From JALHNI01 sp044226365 (GTDB taxonomy: Bacteria > Acidobacteriota > Terriglobia > Bryobacterales > Bryobacteraceae), in the NCBI GenBank assembly GCA_044226365.1, contig JBGAHE010000011.1, positions 1 to 64,000 on the forward strand: 64,000 nt of DNA. The letters are read 5' to 3'. The notes under the pieces were generated by a model. The model worked only from the letters and a program-made list of their open reading frames with translations, was not told the origin of the DNA and did not search any database. The translations under genes were made by a program, and so were the position numbers. Positions 8,691 to 18,800 of this stretch are shown here, in pieces. How positions within the stretch are numbered: the stretch's first letter is position 1; each line of letters starts with the position of its first letter.

Positions 8691-11309
8691 ATGTTCGGAA
8701 AGTTTCGGCCCTGGTGGCAGCGCCAGCAATTTGAAGACGAGATGAGCGAAGAATTGCGCTTCCATCGCGACCAGTTTGCGCAGGACCTGATGGCATCGGG
8801 CGTACCCGCCAATGAAGCTCAACGGCGCGCCAAGCTCGAGCTCGGTCCCAACTCGGTGGCAGAAGAGTGCCGCGACGCTCGTGGCCTCGCCTGGGCCGAC
8901 GAACTGGTGCGCCAGGTGCGTTACTCGCTCCGGGGCCTGCGCCAGCGGCCTGGCTTTGCGGCGACGGCGCTGGCGACACTGGGCATTTGCCTGGGCGCCA
9001 ATCTCGCCCTGTATGCCATCATCGACGTCATCCTGCTTCGTCCGCTGCCCTTCCCCGACGCTGACCGGCTGGTCACCCTCTACAACAGCTACCCCAAGGC
9101 CGGTGTAGACCGCGACGGCGCGTCGTTGACCAACTACTACGAACGCCGCGGCCAGATTCCGGCCTTCACCTCACTCTCGATCTCCCGGCGCGAGACGTCG
9201 CTGGTGGGCGAACCCGGGGCCACTGAGCGTGTACTCGGCTTGCGCGTGTCGCCCGAATTCTTCACGACCCTCGGCGTAGGCCCGCGCGCCGGGCGCGCCT
9301 TCACGGAGCAGGAAACAACTTATCAGACGGCCCGCTCCGTCATTCTCACGCACGAATACTGGCAGCAACACCCGCGCCGCCTGGGCGACTCGCTGCGCGT
9401 GGACGGCGTGCCGCTCACCGTCGTTGGCATTCTGCCTGCAGGCTTCCGTTTTCTTTCCTCGCCGGCCAAGCTCTACTTCCCGCTCGCCTCGCGCCCCGAG
9501 GATCGCGCCCCCGCCCAGCGGCACTCCGGCAACTCCATCACGATGATTGCGCGTCTGGCCCCCGGAGCTACACTGGCCGAAGCCCAGGCCCAGATCGACG
9601 CTCAGGACCGTAGCCTCGCGCCCAGCTATCGCCAGCCGCAACTGATGGCCGACGCCGGCTTCCACACCGTCATCGCCTCGCTCCATGGCGATCATGTCCT
9701 CGCCGTCCGGCCCACGCTGCTGCTCTTGCTGGCGGGCGCGCTGGTGCTGCTGCTGATCGGCGTCGTAAACTTGGCGAACCTGCTGCTGGTGCGGGCTAAC
9801 GGCCGGGCGAAGGAGATGGCGGTGCGCCAGGCGCTGGGCGCCAGCCGCCGGCAGTTGGTAACCGAAGCCATCGTCGAAGCGATGGTGCTCAGCCTTCTGG
9901 GTAGCCTGCTCGGCGGCGCGGCCGGTGCCGCGGGCATCCGGCTGCTTGCGACGCTCGGCGCGAATCAGCTGCCGTTGGGCGCGCAGATTGCCTTCGACGT
10001 CCGCGTCGCGCTTGTCGCCTTGCTGGCCGCGCTGGCGATTGGGCTCGCGCTGGCCGTGCCCATCGCCTGGTTCAGCCTGCACACGGGCACGTTGCAGACG
10101 GAAAGCCGCACCGGCACCGCCACGGGCCGCGCCCAGCACCTGCGCCACGCGTTTGTCGTCGCGCAAACCGCCCTCGCTTTTGTTCTGCTGGCCGGGGCCG
10201 GGCTGCTCGCAATGAGCTTGCGTAACGTGCTCGCCGTCTCGCCGGGCTTTGAGCAGCAAAACGTGCTCACCGGGCAGATCGCCTTGCCATGGACACAATA
10301 TCCCGGCGGACCCCGGCGTTTCGCCTTCGTCACGCAACTGGCCCAAACCCTGAGCTCCACGCCTGGCGTGCTGGCCGCCGGTATCTCGAATAACCTTCCC
10401 TTCAGCGGCAAAGCCGGAAAAAGTGCCGCCATCGCCAAAGGCTACGTCCCGCCGCCCGGTGCCTCCGTGCGCGGTCACTACGGTTACAGCGTAGCCGGCG
10501 ATTACTTCGGCGCGCTCGGCTTCAGGCTCATCTCAGGACGCTTCCTCGCTCCCCAGGAGACGCGGCGCGTCTGCGTCGTCGACGAAGACTTCGCCCGCCA
10601 CTACTGGCAGGGCGGCAACGCCGTCGGGCAGCGCATCTTCACCGGTTCACAGCAGTTGGACGACTCGCAGGCTTACACCGTCGTGGGCGTCGTACGCAGC
10701 GTCAAGCAGACCAGCCTGGCCGACGAAGCCGCGCAAGGCGCTTACTTCCTGCCTTACCAGTTCAACCCCGACGACGACCTCTTCCTCACGCTCCGCACCA
10801 ACCTGGCGCCCGAAACGATGAGCCTCGCGCTGCAGCGCGCCGTGCGTCAAGCCGACCCCGACATGCCCGTCATCGACATCCGGTCCATGGAGAACCGCAT
10901 CGACGAAAGCCTGGTGACCCGCCGTTCACCCGCCATGCTGGCCCTGGCCTTCGCCGCGATTGCCGTCCTGCTGACCGCCCTGGGCACCTACGGCGTCTTG
11001 AGCTACGCCGTCACCCAGCGCCGCCGCGAAATTGCCGTCCGGATGGCGCTGGGAGCGCGGCCGGGTCAGATCCAGAGGCAGTTCTTCTTTGCCGCCGCGC
11101 GGTTCCTGTTGCTCGGCACCGCTCTCGGACTGGCCGGAGCCTGGGTCACTGGCACGGCACTCGAAACGATCCTCTATCGGGTGTCGGCCTGGAACGCCCC
11201 GATTCTCGCCGCCGGCTGTCTGGTGATGACGCTCGTGTCGCTGGTGGCGTCGCTGCTTCCCGCGTACCGGGCCGCCCAAACTCCACCTGTCGAAGCGCTA
11301 TCGGAGTAG
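8691..11309 (+). CDS. ADOP-type (MacB/FtsX-like) ABC transporter permease
   Basis: About 872 residues from the ATG at 8691, which directly follows the padR stop; the frame is open upstream but only overlaps padR. The N-terminal cytosolic prefix (FEDEMSEELRFHRDQFAQ) is typical of acidobacterial duplicated orphan permeases. Then comes a first membrane segment (about 90-115), a MacB-type periplasmic domain, an FtsX core of three segments with NLANLLLVRANGRAKEMAVR, a second periplasmic domain, and a second FtsX core with RRREIAVRMALGARPGQI. No ATPase gene is adjacent, hence an 'orphan' permease. Export of a peptide, lipoprotein or drug is the family expectation; the cargo is unknown. Confidence 0.9.
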   Translation: MFGKFRPWWQRQQFEDEMSEELRFHRDQFAQDLMASGVPANEAQRRAKLELGPNSVAEECRDARGLAWADELVRQVRYSLRGLRQRPGFAATALATLGICLGANLALYAIIDVILLRPLPFPDADRLVTLYNSYPKAGVDRDGASLTNYYERRGQIPAFTSLSISRRETSLVGEPGATERVLGLRVSPEFFTTLGVGPRAGRAFTEQETTYQTARSVILTHEYWQQHPRRLGDSLRVDGVPLTVVGILPAGFRFLSSPAKLYFPLASRPEDRAPAQRHSGNSITMIARLAPGATLAEAQAQIDAQDRSLAPSYRQPQLMADAGFHTVIASLHGDHVLAVRPTLLLLLAGALVLLLIGVVNLANLLLVRANGRAKEMAVRQALGASRRQLVTEAIVEAMVLSLLGSLLGGAAGAAGIRLLATLGANQLPLGAQIAFDVRVALVALLAALAIGLALAVPIAWFSLHTGTLQTESRTGTATGRAQHLRHAFVVAQTALAFVLLAGAGLLAMSLRNVLAVSPGFEQQNVLTGQIALPWTQYPGGPRRFAFVTQLAQTLSSTPGVLAAGISNNLPFSGKAGKSAAIAKGYVPPPGASVRGHYGYSVAGDYFGALGFRLISGRFLAPQETRRVCVVDEDFARHYWQGGNAVGQRIFTGSQQLDDSQAYTVVGVVRSVKQTSLADEAAQGAYFLPYQFNPDDDLFLTLRTNLAPETMSLALQRAVRQADPDMPVIDIRSMENRIDESLVTRRSPAMLALAFAAIAVLLTALGTYGVLSYAVTQRRREIAVRMALGARPGQIQRQFFFAAARFLLLGTALGLAGAWVTGTALETILYRVSAWNAPILAAGCLVMTLVSLVASLLPAYRAAQTPPVEALSE

Positions 11310-12506
11310 CTAAATCAGTCGCCGCTGCGTTTTCACGATTTTCCGCTCCAACCGCTCCCGCCGCTTGGCCAACGTCGGCGAAGGCGATTGCGCCTGGTGC
11401 GCCGCTTCCGTAAACTCGAGCGCCATCATCAGATTCTTCTCACGATGTTCGTAGTGAATCGCCAATTCCTCGAGCGCCTGCGCCCGGTAGGGATTGTTCG
11501 ATTGCGCCAGGTTCGCAAAGCCGCCCGGGCCGCGGCCTAGCTTCTTCTCGGTAATAGCAATCTCCCACAGCGTCTTGAACATCAAGTCGTCGGGGATCTC
11601 GTAATCAACGCCGCGCCGCATCAGCGCCAGGCCTTCGTCGTAGCGCTCATCGGCCACCAGCCAACGCCCCAGCCCGATCAATTCGTGCCCCGACGTAAAC
11701 TCGATCTCCGCCGGATCCTGAAAGGCCCGCGGAACGATCGACATCAGGCAGGCGAGAGACACGATGTCCAGCCGGTTGTGCTCGAGAATCGGCTCGATCA
11801 GCGACGGCCGCTGCTTCTTGATGAAGTCGTAATAGAGCTGCGGGATCATCCCGCCCGGCACATCGCCGACGCGCGTATAGCCCAGCACCTGTTGTTCCAG
11901 ATGCGCCAACTGACAGCTCTCGAAGCGCGACTTCCATAAGCGGCGCGCGCCGTGCAGCAGGTCGACATGCTGCAAACGTTCGAAGGGCGTCTCGGTCCGC
12001 GCCATCCGATAGCGCGTTTCGAGCAGAGGCGCGTCGAAGCTTTTGCCGTTGTAGGTCACCAGGACGTCGAACTCGGCTAGATGCTCAGCCAGCGCCGTGA
12101 GTTGGCTGGCCTCTTCGCCGAAGTCGCGCATCAGGAATTGCCGCACGATGACGCCGGTGGGAGTGATCCGACCCACGCCCACCAGGAAAGCGACCGTCCC
12201 CGTCCCTCCCGCCAGGCCCGTGGTCTCCGTATCGAGAAACGCCCACCGCTCGGGCACGGCATACTCAATCGCCCCGCCGGAGATCGTCTTCAGCAGATGC
12301 GCTGGCAGCTTCGCCAAGTGCGCCGTATCCACATTGCCGTGCCAGGTGTAAGCCTGCTCGATCTCCCAGTGCTGCCCGCGGGCGCTACTCGCGACTTCAC
12401 CGGGCAGGTTGAGCACCGGCGCGACGGCAGGCGCAAACTTGCGGTCAATGCGCGTGATCCGCTTGCGCAGCAATGCCAGCTGAGACTGATAATTGGTCGA
12501 CGCCAC
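11310..12506 (-). CDS. DnaQ-like (YprB-type) 3'-5' exonuclease domain protein
   Basis: A 398-residue protein containing an RNase H-fold exonuclease domain at about 105-270. Metal-binding motifs are visible: DTETTGLAGGTG (exo I), VTYNGKSFDAPLLETR (exo II) and HNRLDIVSLACL (exo III). This pattern matches the COG3359/YprB group of predicted exonucleases. The C-terminal about 120 residues are helical and look like degenerate TPR repeats. The GTG at 12506 is preferred because it avoids overlap with lipA; an in-frame start at 12593 would overlap lipA by 56 bp. It lies 31 bp downstream of lipA on the same strand and meets the ADOP gene tail to tail with no gap. Its nucleic acid substrate is unknown. 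Confidence 0.8.
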   Translation of the reverse strand: MASTNYQSQLALLRKRITRIDRKFAPAVAPVLNLPGEVASSARGQHWEIEQAYTWHGNVDTAHLAKLPAHLLKTISGGAIEYAVPERWAFLDTETTGLAGGTGTVAFLVGVGRITPTGVIVRQFLMRDFGEEASQLTALAEHLAEFDVLVTYNGKSFDAPLLETRYRMARTETPFERLQHVDLLHGARRLWKSRFESCQLAHLEQQVLGYTRVGDVPGGMIPQLYYDFIKKQRPSLIEPILEHNRLDIVSLACLMSIVPRAFQDPAEIEFTSGHELIGLGRWLVADERYDEGLALMRRGVDYEIPDDLMFKTLWEIAITEKKLGRGPGGFANLAQSNNPYRAQALEELAIHYEHREKNLMMALEFTEAAHQAQSPSPTLAKRRERLERKIVKTQRRLI

Positions 12507-12537
12507 TTCGCCTGTTGTTCGCCACCAGTGTAGCGCG

Positions 12538-13416
12538 TTACAGAGCTTCGTCGGCGTGATAGGAGCTGCGCACCAGCGGCCCGGCTTCGACATGCTGAAA
12601 GCCGAGGCTATAGCCGTAGTCGCGCAGTTCCGCGAACTCCTGCGTGGGCACGTAGCGGATGATCGGTAAGTGCTTGGGCGAGGGCCGCAGATACTGGCCC
12701 AGCGTCACAATGTCCACCTTGGCGCCGCGCAGTTGCCGCATCGTCTCCCGCACTTCGTCGTTCGTTTCGCCCAGACCCAGCATCAAGCCGGACTTGGTGG
12801 GAATCGCCGGATGGCTGTTCTTGGCATAGAGCAGGACATCGAGCGAACGTTCAAAACGCGCGCCCAGCCGCACCTGCTTGTATAAACGCGGCACCGTCTC
12901 CGTGTTGTGGTTGAAGCAATCGGGAGCCGCATCGAGCACCGTATCGATCGCCGCGTGCGACCCCTGAAAGTCCGGCGTCAGCACTTCCACCCGGCAACCC
13001 GGCACGCGTTCGCGGATGGCGTGAATCACCGCCGCAAACAGATCCGCCCCACCGTCCTTGCGATCGTCCCGGTTCACCGAAGTGATCACCGCGTACTTTA
13101 ACCCCATGGCTTCCACCGCTTCAGCCACGCGGCGCGGCTCGTCATAATCCACTTCGAGCGGCACGCCCTTCTGCACGGCGCAAAAGCCACACCGTCGCGT
13201 GCAGACGTTGCCCAGGATCATGAAAGTCGCCGTGCGCCGGTTCCAGCAATCGCCGATGTTCGGGCACGCGGCGCTCTCGCATACCGTGTGCAACTTCAGC
13301 CGCGTTACCAGGTCCTTCAGATCGCGGTAGTTCTCGCCCACCGGAGCCGGCGCGCGCAACCAGGCGGGCCGTTGTGGTTTGGCGGGTTCAATCGAGACGA
13401 GCACTACAGTCATCAT
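12538..13416 (-). CDS. lipA: Lipoyl synthase
   Basis: A radical SAM enzyme that inserts two sulfurs into octanoyl groups on E2/GcvH proteins to make lipoate. The protein of about 292 residues carries the auxiliary-cluster motif CESAACPNIGDC, the radical SAM CTRRCGFC motif, the MLGLGE segment and the terminal RSSYHADE, whose serine ligates the auxiliary cluster in the family. Two adjacent ATG codons (13416 and 13413) follow a GGAGG 11 nt upstream; the more upstream in-frame extension has no family similarity. It is divergent from the oxidoreductase gene beginning at 13454. No lipB is in the window. Confidence 0.95.
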   Translation of the reverse strand: MMTVVLVSIEPAKPQRPAWLRAPAPVGENYRDLKDLVTRLKLHTVCESAACPNIGDCWNRRTATFMILGNVCTRRCGFCAVQKGVPLEVDYDEPRRVAEAVEAMGLKYAVITSVNRDDRKDGGADLFAAVIHAIRERVPGCRVEVLTPDFQGSHAAIDTVLDAAPDCFNHNTETVPRLYKQVRLGARFERSLDVLLYAKNSHPAIPTKSGLMLGLGETNDEVRETMRQLRGAKVDIVTLGQYLRPSPKHLPIIRYVPTQEFAELRDYGYSLGFQHVEAGPLVRSSYHADEAL

Positions 13417-13453
13417 AACGTGGCGTTCCTCCAGAACGCCGTACACTGGCAAG

Positions 13454-14524
13454 GTGACAATCTCCCGCCGTTCCCTGTTGGCCGCGCCGCTTCCCGCTTT
13501 GGCCGCGCCCTGCCCGTCCAGCATCGGCTTCATCACCGACGCCGGCGCGCCGCATCTTTCGATTTATCTGGAGTCCATCCGCGTCCTGAACGCGCCGTCC
13601 GTCGCCGTGGCGGATGCGTCCGGTAAGAGCTTCGACGCCGCGGCAAAGCAGTTGCCCGGCGCGCGCACCTACCGCGATCCGGCGACGATGCTGGCGGAAG
13701 CCAAACCCACGCTCACCGTCGTTTCGATGGAAGCCCATCATGCGCCGGCCGCCATTCGGCTCGCCCTCGAAAAGGGCAGCCACGTCCTCGCCGAGAAGCC
13801 CGCCTGCGTGAAGCTCGACGACTTCCGCGCCCTCGTGGAGCTCGCGCGACGGCAGAACCGCCACCTGATGCTCGCCTTCGCCAAGCGCCTGAACCCGGTC
13901 AACCGTCGCGCCAAGGAACTGATTTCCAGCGGCGCCATCGGCCGCCCGATGGGCGTGATGGCCTTCTACATCTCGGACCAAACGCGGCTCACCAAGCCGG
14001 ACTATCAGGCTTCCTGGTTCGCCAAACCGGAGCTCGCCTTGGGCGGGCACCTCGCCTGGCTCAGTATCCACACCCTCGACCTGATCCACTTCGTCACCGG
14101 CCAGTCGATTCGCAAAGTCACCGCGCTTACCACCAACATCGGCGGCCAGCCGGTAGGTATCGAGGACTCCGCCGCGCTTTCGTTGCAACTGGAGAATGGC
14201 GCGCTCGCCACCATGCACGGCGCCTACTATCTCGATAAAGGCAACAGCGCCGGCGTTACCGTTTTCGGCTCCGAAGGATGGGTGCGCTTCGATCCGGATG
14301 ACGCCAAAGTGCCCCTTGAATGGTATTCCAACAAAAGCGGCAAGCGCGTCGAACAGACCGTCGCTGTGGTCGCCTATCACGAAGCTTTGAAGAACGCGCA
14401 AGCCGCCGCCTGCGGACTCGCCGCGCCGTTCGTCTCAGCCGCAGATTGTCTTGCGGCGTTGCGCGTCGTCTACGCCGGTTATGAATCCGCCAAGACCGGA
14501 CGCGTGGTCGAACTCAAGCCCTAA
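13454..14524 (+). CDS. Tat-exported Gfo/Idh/MocA-family oxidoreductase
   Basis: About 356 residues from the GTG at 13454, chosen because the Tat-like signal SRRSLLAAPLPALAAP follows it. The N-terminal Rossmann domain spans about 25-145, with the AEKPACVKLDDF motif whose Glu-Lys-Pro is the dinucleotide/catalytic signature. The C-terminal alpha/beta domain includes GGHLAWLSIHTLDLIHFVTG. Family members oxidise or epimerise sugars or inositols with NAD(P), and in this phylum many are exported with a bound cofactor. It converges on the DUF1552 gene, the two stop codons overlapping at 14521-14524. The substrate is unknown. Confidence 0.85.
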   Translation: MTISRRSLLAAPLPALAAPCPSSIGFITDAGAPHLSIYLESIRVLNAPSVAVADASGKSFDAAAKQLPGARTYRDPATMLAEAKPTLTVVSMEAHHAPAAIRLALEKGSHVLAEKPACVKLDDFRALVELARRQNRHLMLAFAKRLNPVNRRAKELISSGAIGRPMGVMAFYISDQTRLTKPDYQASWFAKPELALGGHLAWLSIHTLDLIHFVTGQSIRKVTALTTNIGGQPVGIEDSAALSLQLENGALATMHGAYYLDKGNSAGVTVFGSEGWVRFDPDDAKVPLEWYSNKSGKRVEQTVAVVAYHEALKNAQAAACGLAAPFVSAADCLAALRVVYAGYESAKTGRVVELKP

Positions 14525-15849
14525 GCCCAGAGGCCCTTCAGACGGTTGTCCGCATCGCCAAAGCGATCCAGCTTCACGCCCATGCGGTCCATGATCGAGA
14601 GATACAGGCTACACGCCTTGCGGTTTTCGTCGCCCTTGTCGAGGTAGTTCAGAATGCGGCCCGGTTCAAGGCCCGCCGCCTTGCCGCCCGCCAGCACCAC
14701 CGGGATCTCGTCCGCACTGTGTGTATTGCCGTCCAGCAGGCTCGAGCTCATCATCAGAATCGAACTATCGAGCAGGGACTGGCCGCCTTCGTCGATCGCC
14801 TTCATCTTCTGCACCAGATAGGTGAACTGCTGCATGTGGAACTGATTCGTCTTCAGGTACATCGCCTCGAGTTCGGGCGCGTTGCCGTTGTGCGTCAGAT
14901 CCAGATGCAGCGCCCCGCGCACGCCTTCGATGAATTTGAAGTTCATCTGCGAAAGGTCATTGTTCAGCATCAACGTGGCGATGCGCGTCTTGTCCATCTG
15001 GAAGCCCAGCACGATCAGGTCGAGCATCAGCTTCATGTGCGCCGGAATGTCCTGCGGCAATTCATCTGCCGGGCGCGGCATATTGGGCTGCTTCAGCGTC
15101 GGCCGCCAGCCTTCCAGCCGCTCTTCTTTCGAAGCCCGCTCAATGCGCTTCTCGATTTCGCGTACGGACTCCAGATACTCGTCGAGCTTTTTCTGATCGC
15201 CATTGCTGATCTTCGGCTTCAAGCTATTGCTCTGCTGCAGCACGGCATCGAGGATACTGCGGTCGAGTTGGCGTCCCTTGCCATCGCCCACCAACTGGTC
15301 GAAGGCGCGCGCCGGGTAGATCTCCTTAGTCGCCGGCTTGGTGGGCGAAGCCCAGGAGATGGCCGAACCATAGATCATCGAGAGGCCGTCTTCCAGACGC
15401 AACTCGTTCGGCTCAATGCCCAGCACCATCGCCGGAATCGCCGTCTGCGAGCCGATCTGCTTGGCCAGAATCTGGTCCATCGACGTGCCCACGCGAATGT
15501 CATTCGGGTCCAGGCTCACCGGGGCGCCCGACAGCAGATTCATGCGGCCCAGGTGCGGACTCTTCGAAACAAACGCCGTCTTGTGGAACAGCCCGCGCAG
15601 GAACACCAGGTCCTCGCGAATCGGCAGCAACGGCTCACCGGCTTTGCCGAACGTCATCCCGGCGCCGGCCCCCTTGGCCCACCAGTGCGCGGGCTCCACG
15701 CCGTTCGAGAAAAATACAGAGGCGAACCGCAGCGGCGGCTTGTTCGCCGGCGTTCCGTCCTCGCCCAACAATGGCAGCGATTCAAGCCAAGGCAACGTCA
15801 GCGCCACGCCCGCGCCGCGTAAAAAGTGCCGTCTGGAATTCTGGTTCAT
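14521..15849 (-). CDS. Tat-exported DUF1552 protein
   Basis: A 442-residue protein of the DUF1552 family, seen mainly in Planctomycetes, Acidobacteria and Verrucomicrobia. It opens with a twin-arginine signal (NSRRHFLRGAGVALTLPWL). The mature part contains ASVFFSNGVEPAHWW, the NLLSGAP block and the MMSSSLLDGNTHSADEIP block near the C-terminus, where the fold resembles arylsulfatase/alkaline-phosphatase-like proteins. Its ATG overlaps the stop of the DUF1592 gene by 4 bp (ATGA), so the two are translationally coupled and probably act together outside the cytoplasm. The biochemical role is not established as far as I know. Confidence 0.88.
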   Translation of the reverse strand: MNQNSRRHFLRGAGVALTLPWLESLPLLGEDGTPANKPPLRFASVFFSNGVEPAHWWAKGAGAGMTFGKAGEPLLPIREDLVFLRGLFHKTAFVSKSPHLGRMNLLSGAPVSLDPNDIRVGTSMDQILAKQIGSQTAIPAMVLGIEPNELRLEDGLSMIYGSAISWASPTKPATKEIYPARAFDQLVGDGKGRQLDRSILDAVLQQSNSLKPKISNGDQKKLDEYLESVREIEKRIERASKEERLEGWRPTLKQPNMPRPADELPQDIPAHMKLMLDLIVLGFQMDKTRIATLMLNNDLSQMNFKFIEGVRGALHLDLTHNGNAPELEAMYLKTNQFHMQQFTYLVQKMKAIDEGGQSLLDSSILMMSSSLLDGNTHSADEIPVVLAGGKAAGLEPGRILNYLDKGDENRKACSLYLSIMDRMGVKLDRFGDADNRLKGLWA

Positions 15850-18800
15850 TGTCCACCTGCCGAATTAGAATTGTTGCGGGCAGCGGCCAACGCCGGCTTG
15901 GTGGCCGGTGCCGCGGGAGAGTTATCGTTTACCAAACGATGCCGGAACTGTTTGCTGGCCACGATGGCCGTGGCCAGGTCCGCCACGGTGGCTGAGCCAC
16001 CCAGTTGCGACATCTTCTCGATCAAAACTTCGTCGGAGGGCTGCACGGTGCGGCCCAGCGCATAGCCGGTCATCTTGAAGGCCACCGTCCGCAGCACTTG
16101 CTGATCCTGCGTCTTCAGATACTTCAATAAGCCGTCGATTCCAGCGATCTGCGTCTTGTCCGTCAGCACGCCTTCGTCGTCCACCGGATTCCCGTCGGCA
16201 TATTTGGTGCGATAGCGGCCGATCGAGTCGTAACGCTCGAGCGGGAAACCCAGCGGATCGATCCGCGAATGGCAGCTCGCACAGGTGGCGTTGCGCTTGT
16301 GCGCTTCCAACTTCTGTCGCAGCGTCATGCCGCCAAAGTTCTTGTCATCGGCCGGCAGCACCCCCGCGTTCGCCGGCGGCGGCGGTACTTCCGTACCCAG
16401 AATGCGGCGCAGCAACCAATCGCCGCGCTTCACCGGACTGGTGCGCAGCGGCGCCGACGTCGCCGTCAGCACGGCGCCCAAACGCAGCACCCCGCCCCGC
16501 TGAAAGGCATTCGCGCCCTCCACCAGTTCCACTTGATCCTTCGACTTCACCGGCTTGTTCACGCCGTAGAACTTCGCCAGCGGCTGATTCAGAAACGTAT
16601 AGTCTGCATGCAGCAAATCGCTCACCGGGCGATTCTGCCGCACGATGTGCGTGAAGAAGGAAATGGCTTCGTCGTACATCCCTTCCTTCACATCGTCGTT
16701 GAACTCCGGAAAGCGCGAGGTATCCACGCCGCGATGCTCATCGAAATGATAGAAGCCCAGCCACTGGCCGAAAAATTCCGTCGCCAGGCGGCGCGCCTTC
16801 TCGTCCGCCAACATCCGCTTCACCTGCTTTTGCAGGCCCGCCGTGGTGCTGAGCTCATTGGCCGCCGCGGCTCGCATGAGCTCGTCATCGGGAATCGACG
16901 CCCATAGGAAGAAGCTGATTCGGCTCGCCAGCTCGTAATTCGTCAACGGCTTCACCGTCGCCGTCGTCGCCATCGACGCGTTGCGGAAAGGCGAGCCCGC
17001 ATCCGCCTGCTCCACGCGATAGAGGAACTGCGGCGCCACCAGAATGCGCGCAATCAGCGCGCGGATAGCCTTTTTGTGGTCCTTCTCCGTCGCATAGATC
17101 CTGGCGTAGAAGCCGCGCAACTCCACCTTCTCGGACGCCGTCAGCGGACGCCGCCAAGCCCGCGAAGCCAGACGCACGCAATCTTCCACGTGCCCCGCCC
17201 GCCCGGCCGCCTGTGCGGCCTGCGCTTCCTGATAGGCCGAAACCAATGGCGGCACAAACGGCCGCATCTCCGCCGGAAAGCTTTCCAGCTGCGCCTTGGT
17301 CAACGTCGCAAGCTTGATGCCCTTCAGGTCGTACTTATAGTGCTGCGCCAGCATGCGCAGATAGTTCTCGTGATAGTCGAACGAGGCGTAAAGGTCCGCC
17401 CAAGCCTGATTCAGCCTCGTCCGCATCGCATCGTCCACCAGATTCTCGGTCACGAAGCGGTCATCGCGGACATACTTCACCTTCAACAGGAACTCGTCAT
17501 GCTCGGGAACGTTGAAGGCGCTATCGAACGGCAGCGGCACCGGATCCTTGTCCGCCGGCGCCGCTTCGCCGTGCGAGTTCGGCGGCAGCACCGTCGCGTA
17601 CTCCATCACGCCCGACTTAAAGCGCTTGTAGCCGGCGCTCGCCGGGTCGCCAATCAGCGCGCGAATCGGGATGCCGCGCGATCCGCCGTCCTCCCGCTCC
17701 GAGATCAGCAGCCGGAATACCTGATCGCGATCCTTGCCCACTTGCGCATCGGCCTGAAACTCCACGCCAAACGCGCCCTCAGGCACCGTCACCTGAAACA
17801 TCACCGTGCCTTCCGCCGCAAAATCATCCGGACCAATCGGCGTGCCATCCGGGCTCACGCCGAAGTTCAAGCGCTTAGCTGTGGCTTCGTCTACCACCAT
17901 GCGCAACGGCACCTTCTGCCCGGCCGCCGGCACTCCCTTCAAGCCGCCCGCTACTTCGACCGGCTTCGCATCGGCGCCGGCACCCGCACCCGTGGGCGAG
18001 GGAGGTGGAGGCGTCGGCGCGGCATCGGGTCCGCCCGGACGACGTCCACCCTTGCGCACCGCGATCGTCGGATTGTGCCAGATCACCACCGGCTTCGAAC
18101 CGGGCGCCGGATTCACCGCCGCCAGGTGTAGATAGATCTTCTTCGGCCCTGTCGGAATAGCGGGGCCGCGCACGCGCGCTCCGGTGTTGTAGACAAAATG
18201 ATGCGACGGCTTCACCGCCAGGGTCCGATCGTCGAACTGCAACGGACTTTCGTCACCCGCGCCGCCGGCAGCCACGTCGCCGCGCGCAAACAGCCAACTC
18301 GCCCAGGTCACAATAAACTTCTGTACGTCGTCGCTCTGCGCACGAGCCGTCTTCACCGCCGCGGCGCGATCGGCGGCCGGAGCGCCAATCGCCTGCCACT
18401 TCTTCACGGCTTCGGACGACGGATAGCCCAACGTCGACGTGTTGACGACCTTCCAGATATGTTCGGCAAAGCGCGTTGTGAGACCTTCCTTCGCCGCCAG
18501 TTCCTTCAACGTCACATTCGGCTGCCCGAGTGCCGCGCGGTACTTGTAGTTCCAAGCGACAAAGAAAGCCTTGCCGTACTTCTCCAGGCCAAACGGAATG
18601 CCGCCTTCGCCGGACACCGTCCGGAAGCCATACTGCCGATGAATGTCGCGGATCCGCGCGATCGCTGACATTTCAAAGCCGGTCTTACCCGGGTCCGTAA
18701 AGAAGGCCAAAGGCCCGGAACCGATTACGGCATGGTCGGCCACGCGCTTGGCCGCTTCGAGATAGCGCTCGACGTTCGCGTCCTGCATGAACTGGACGTC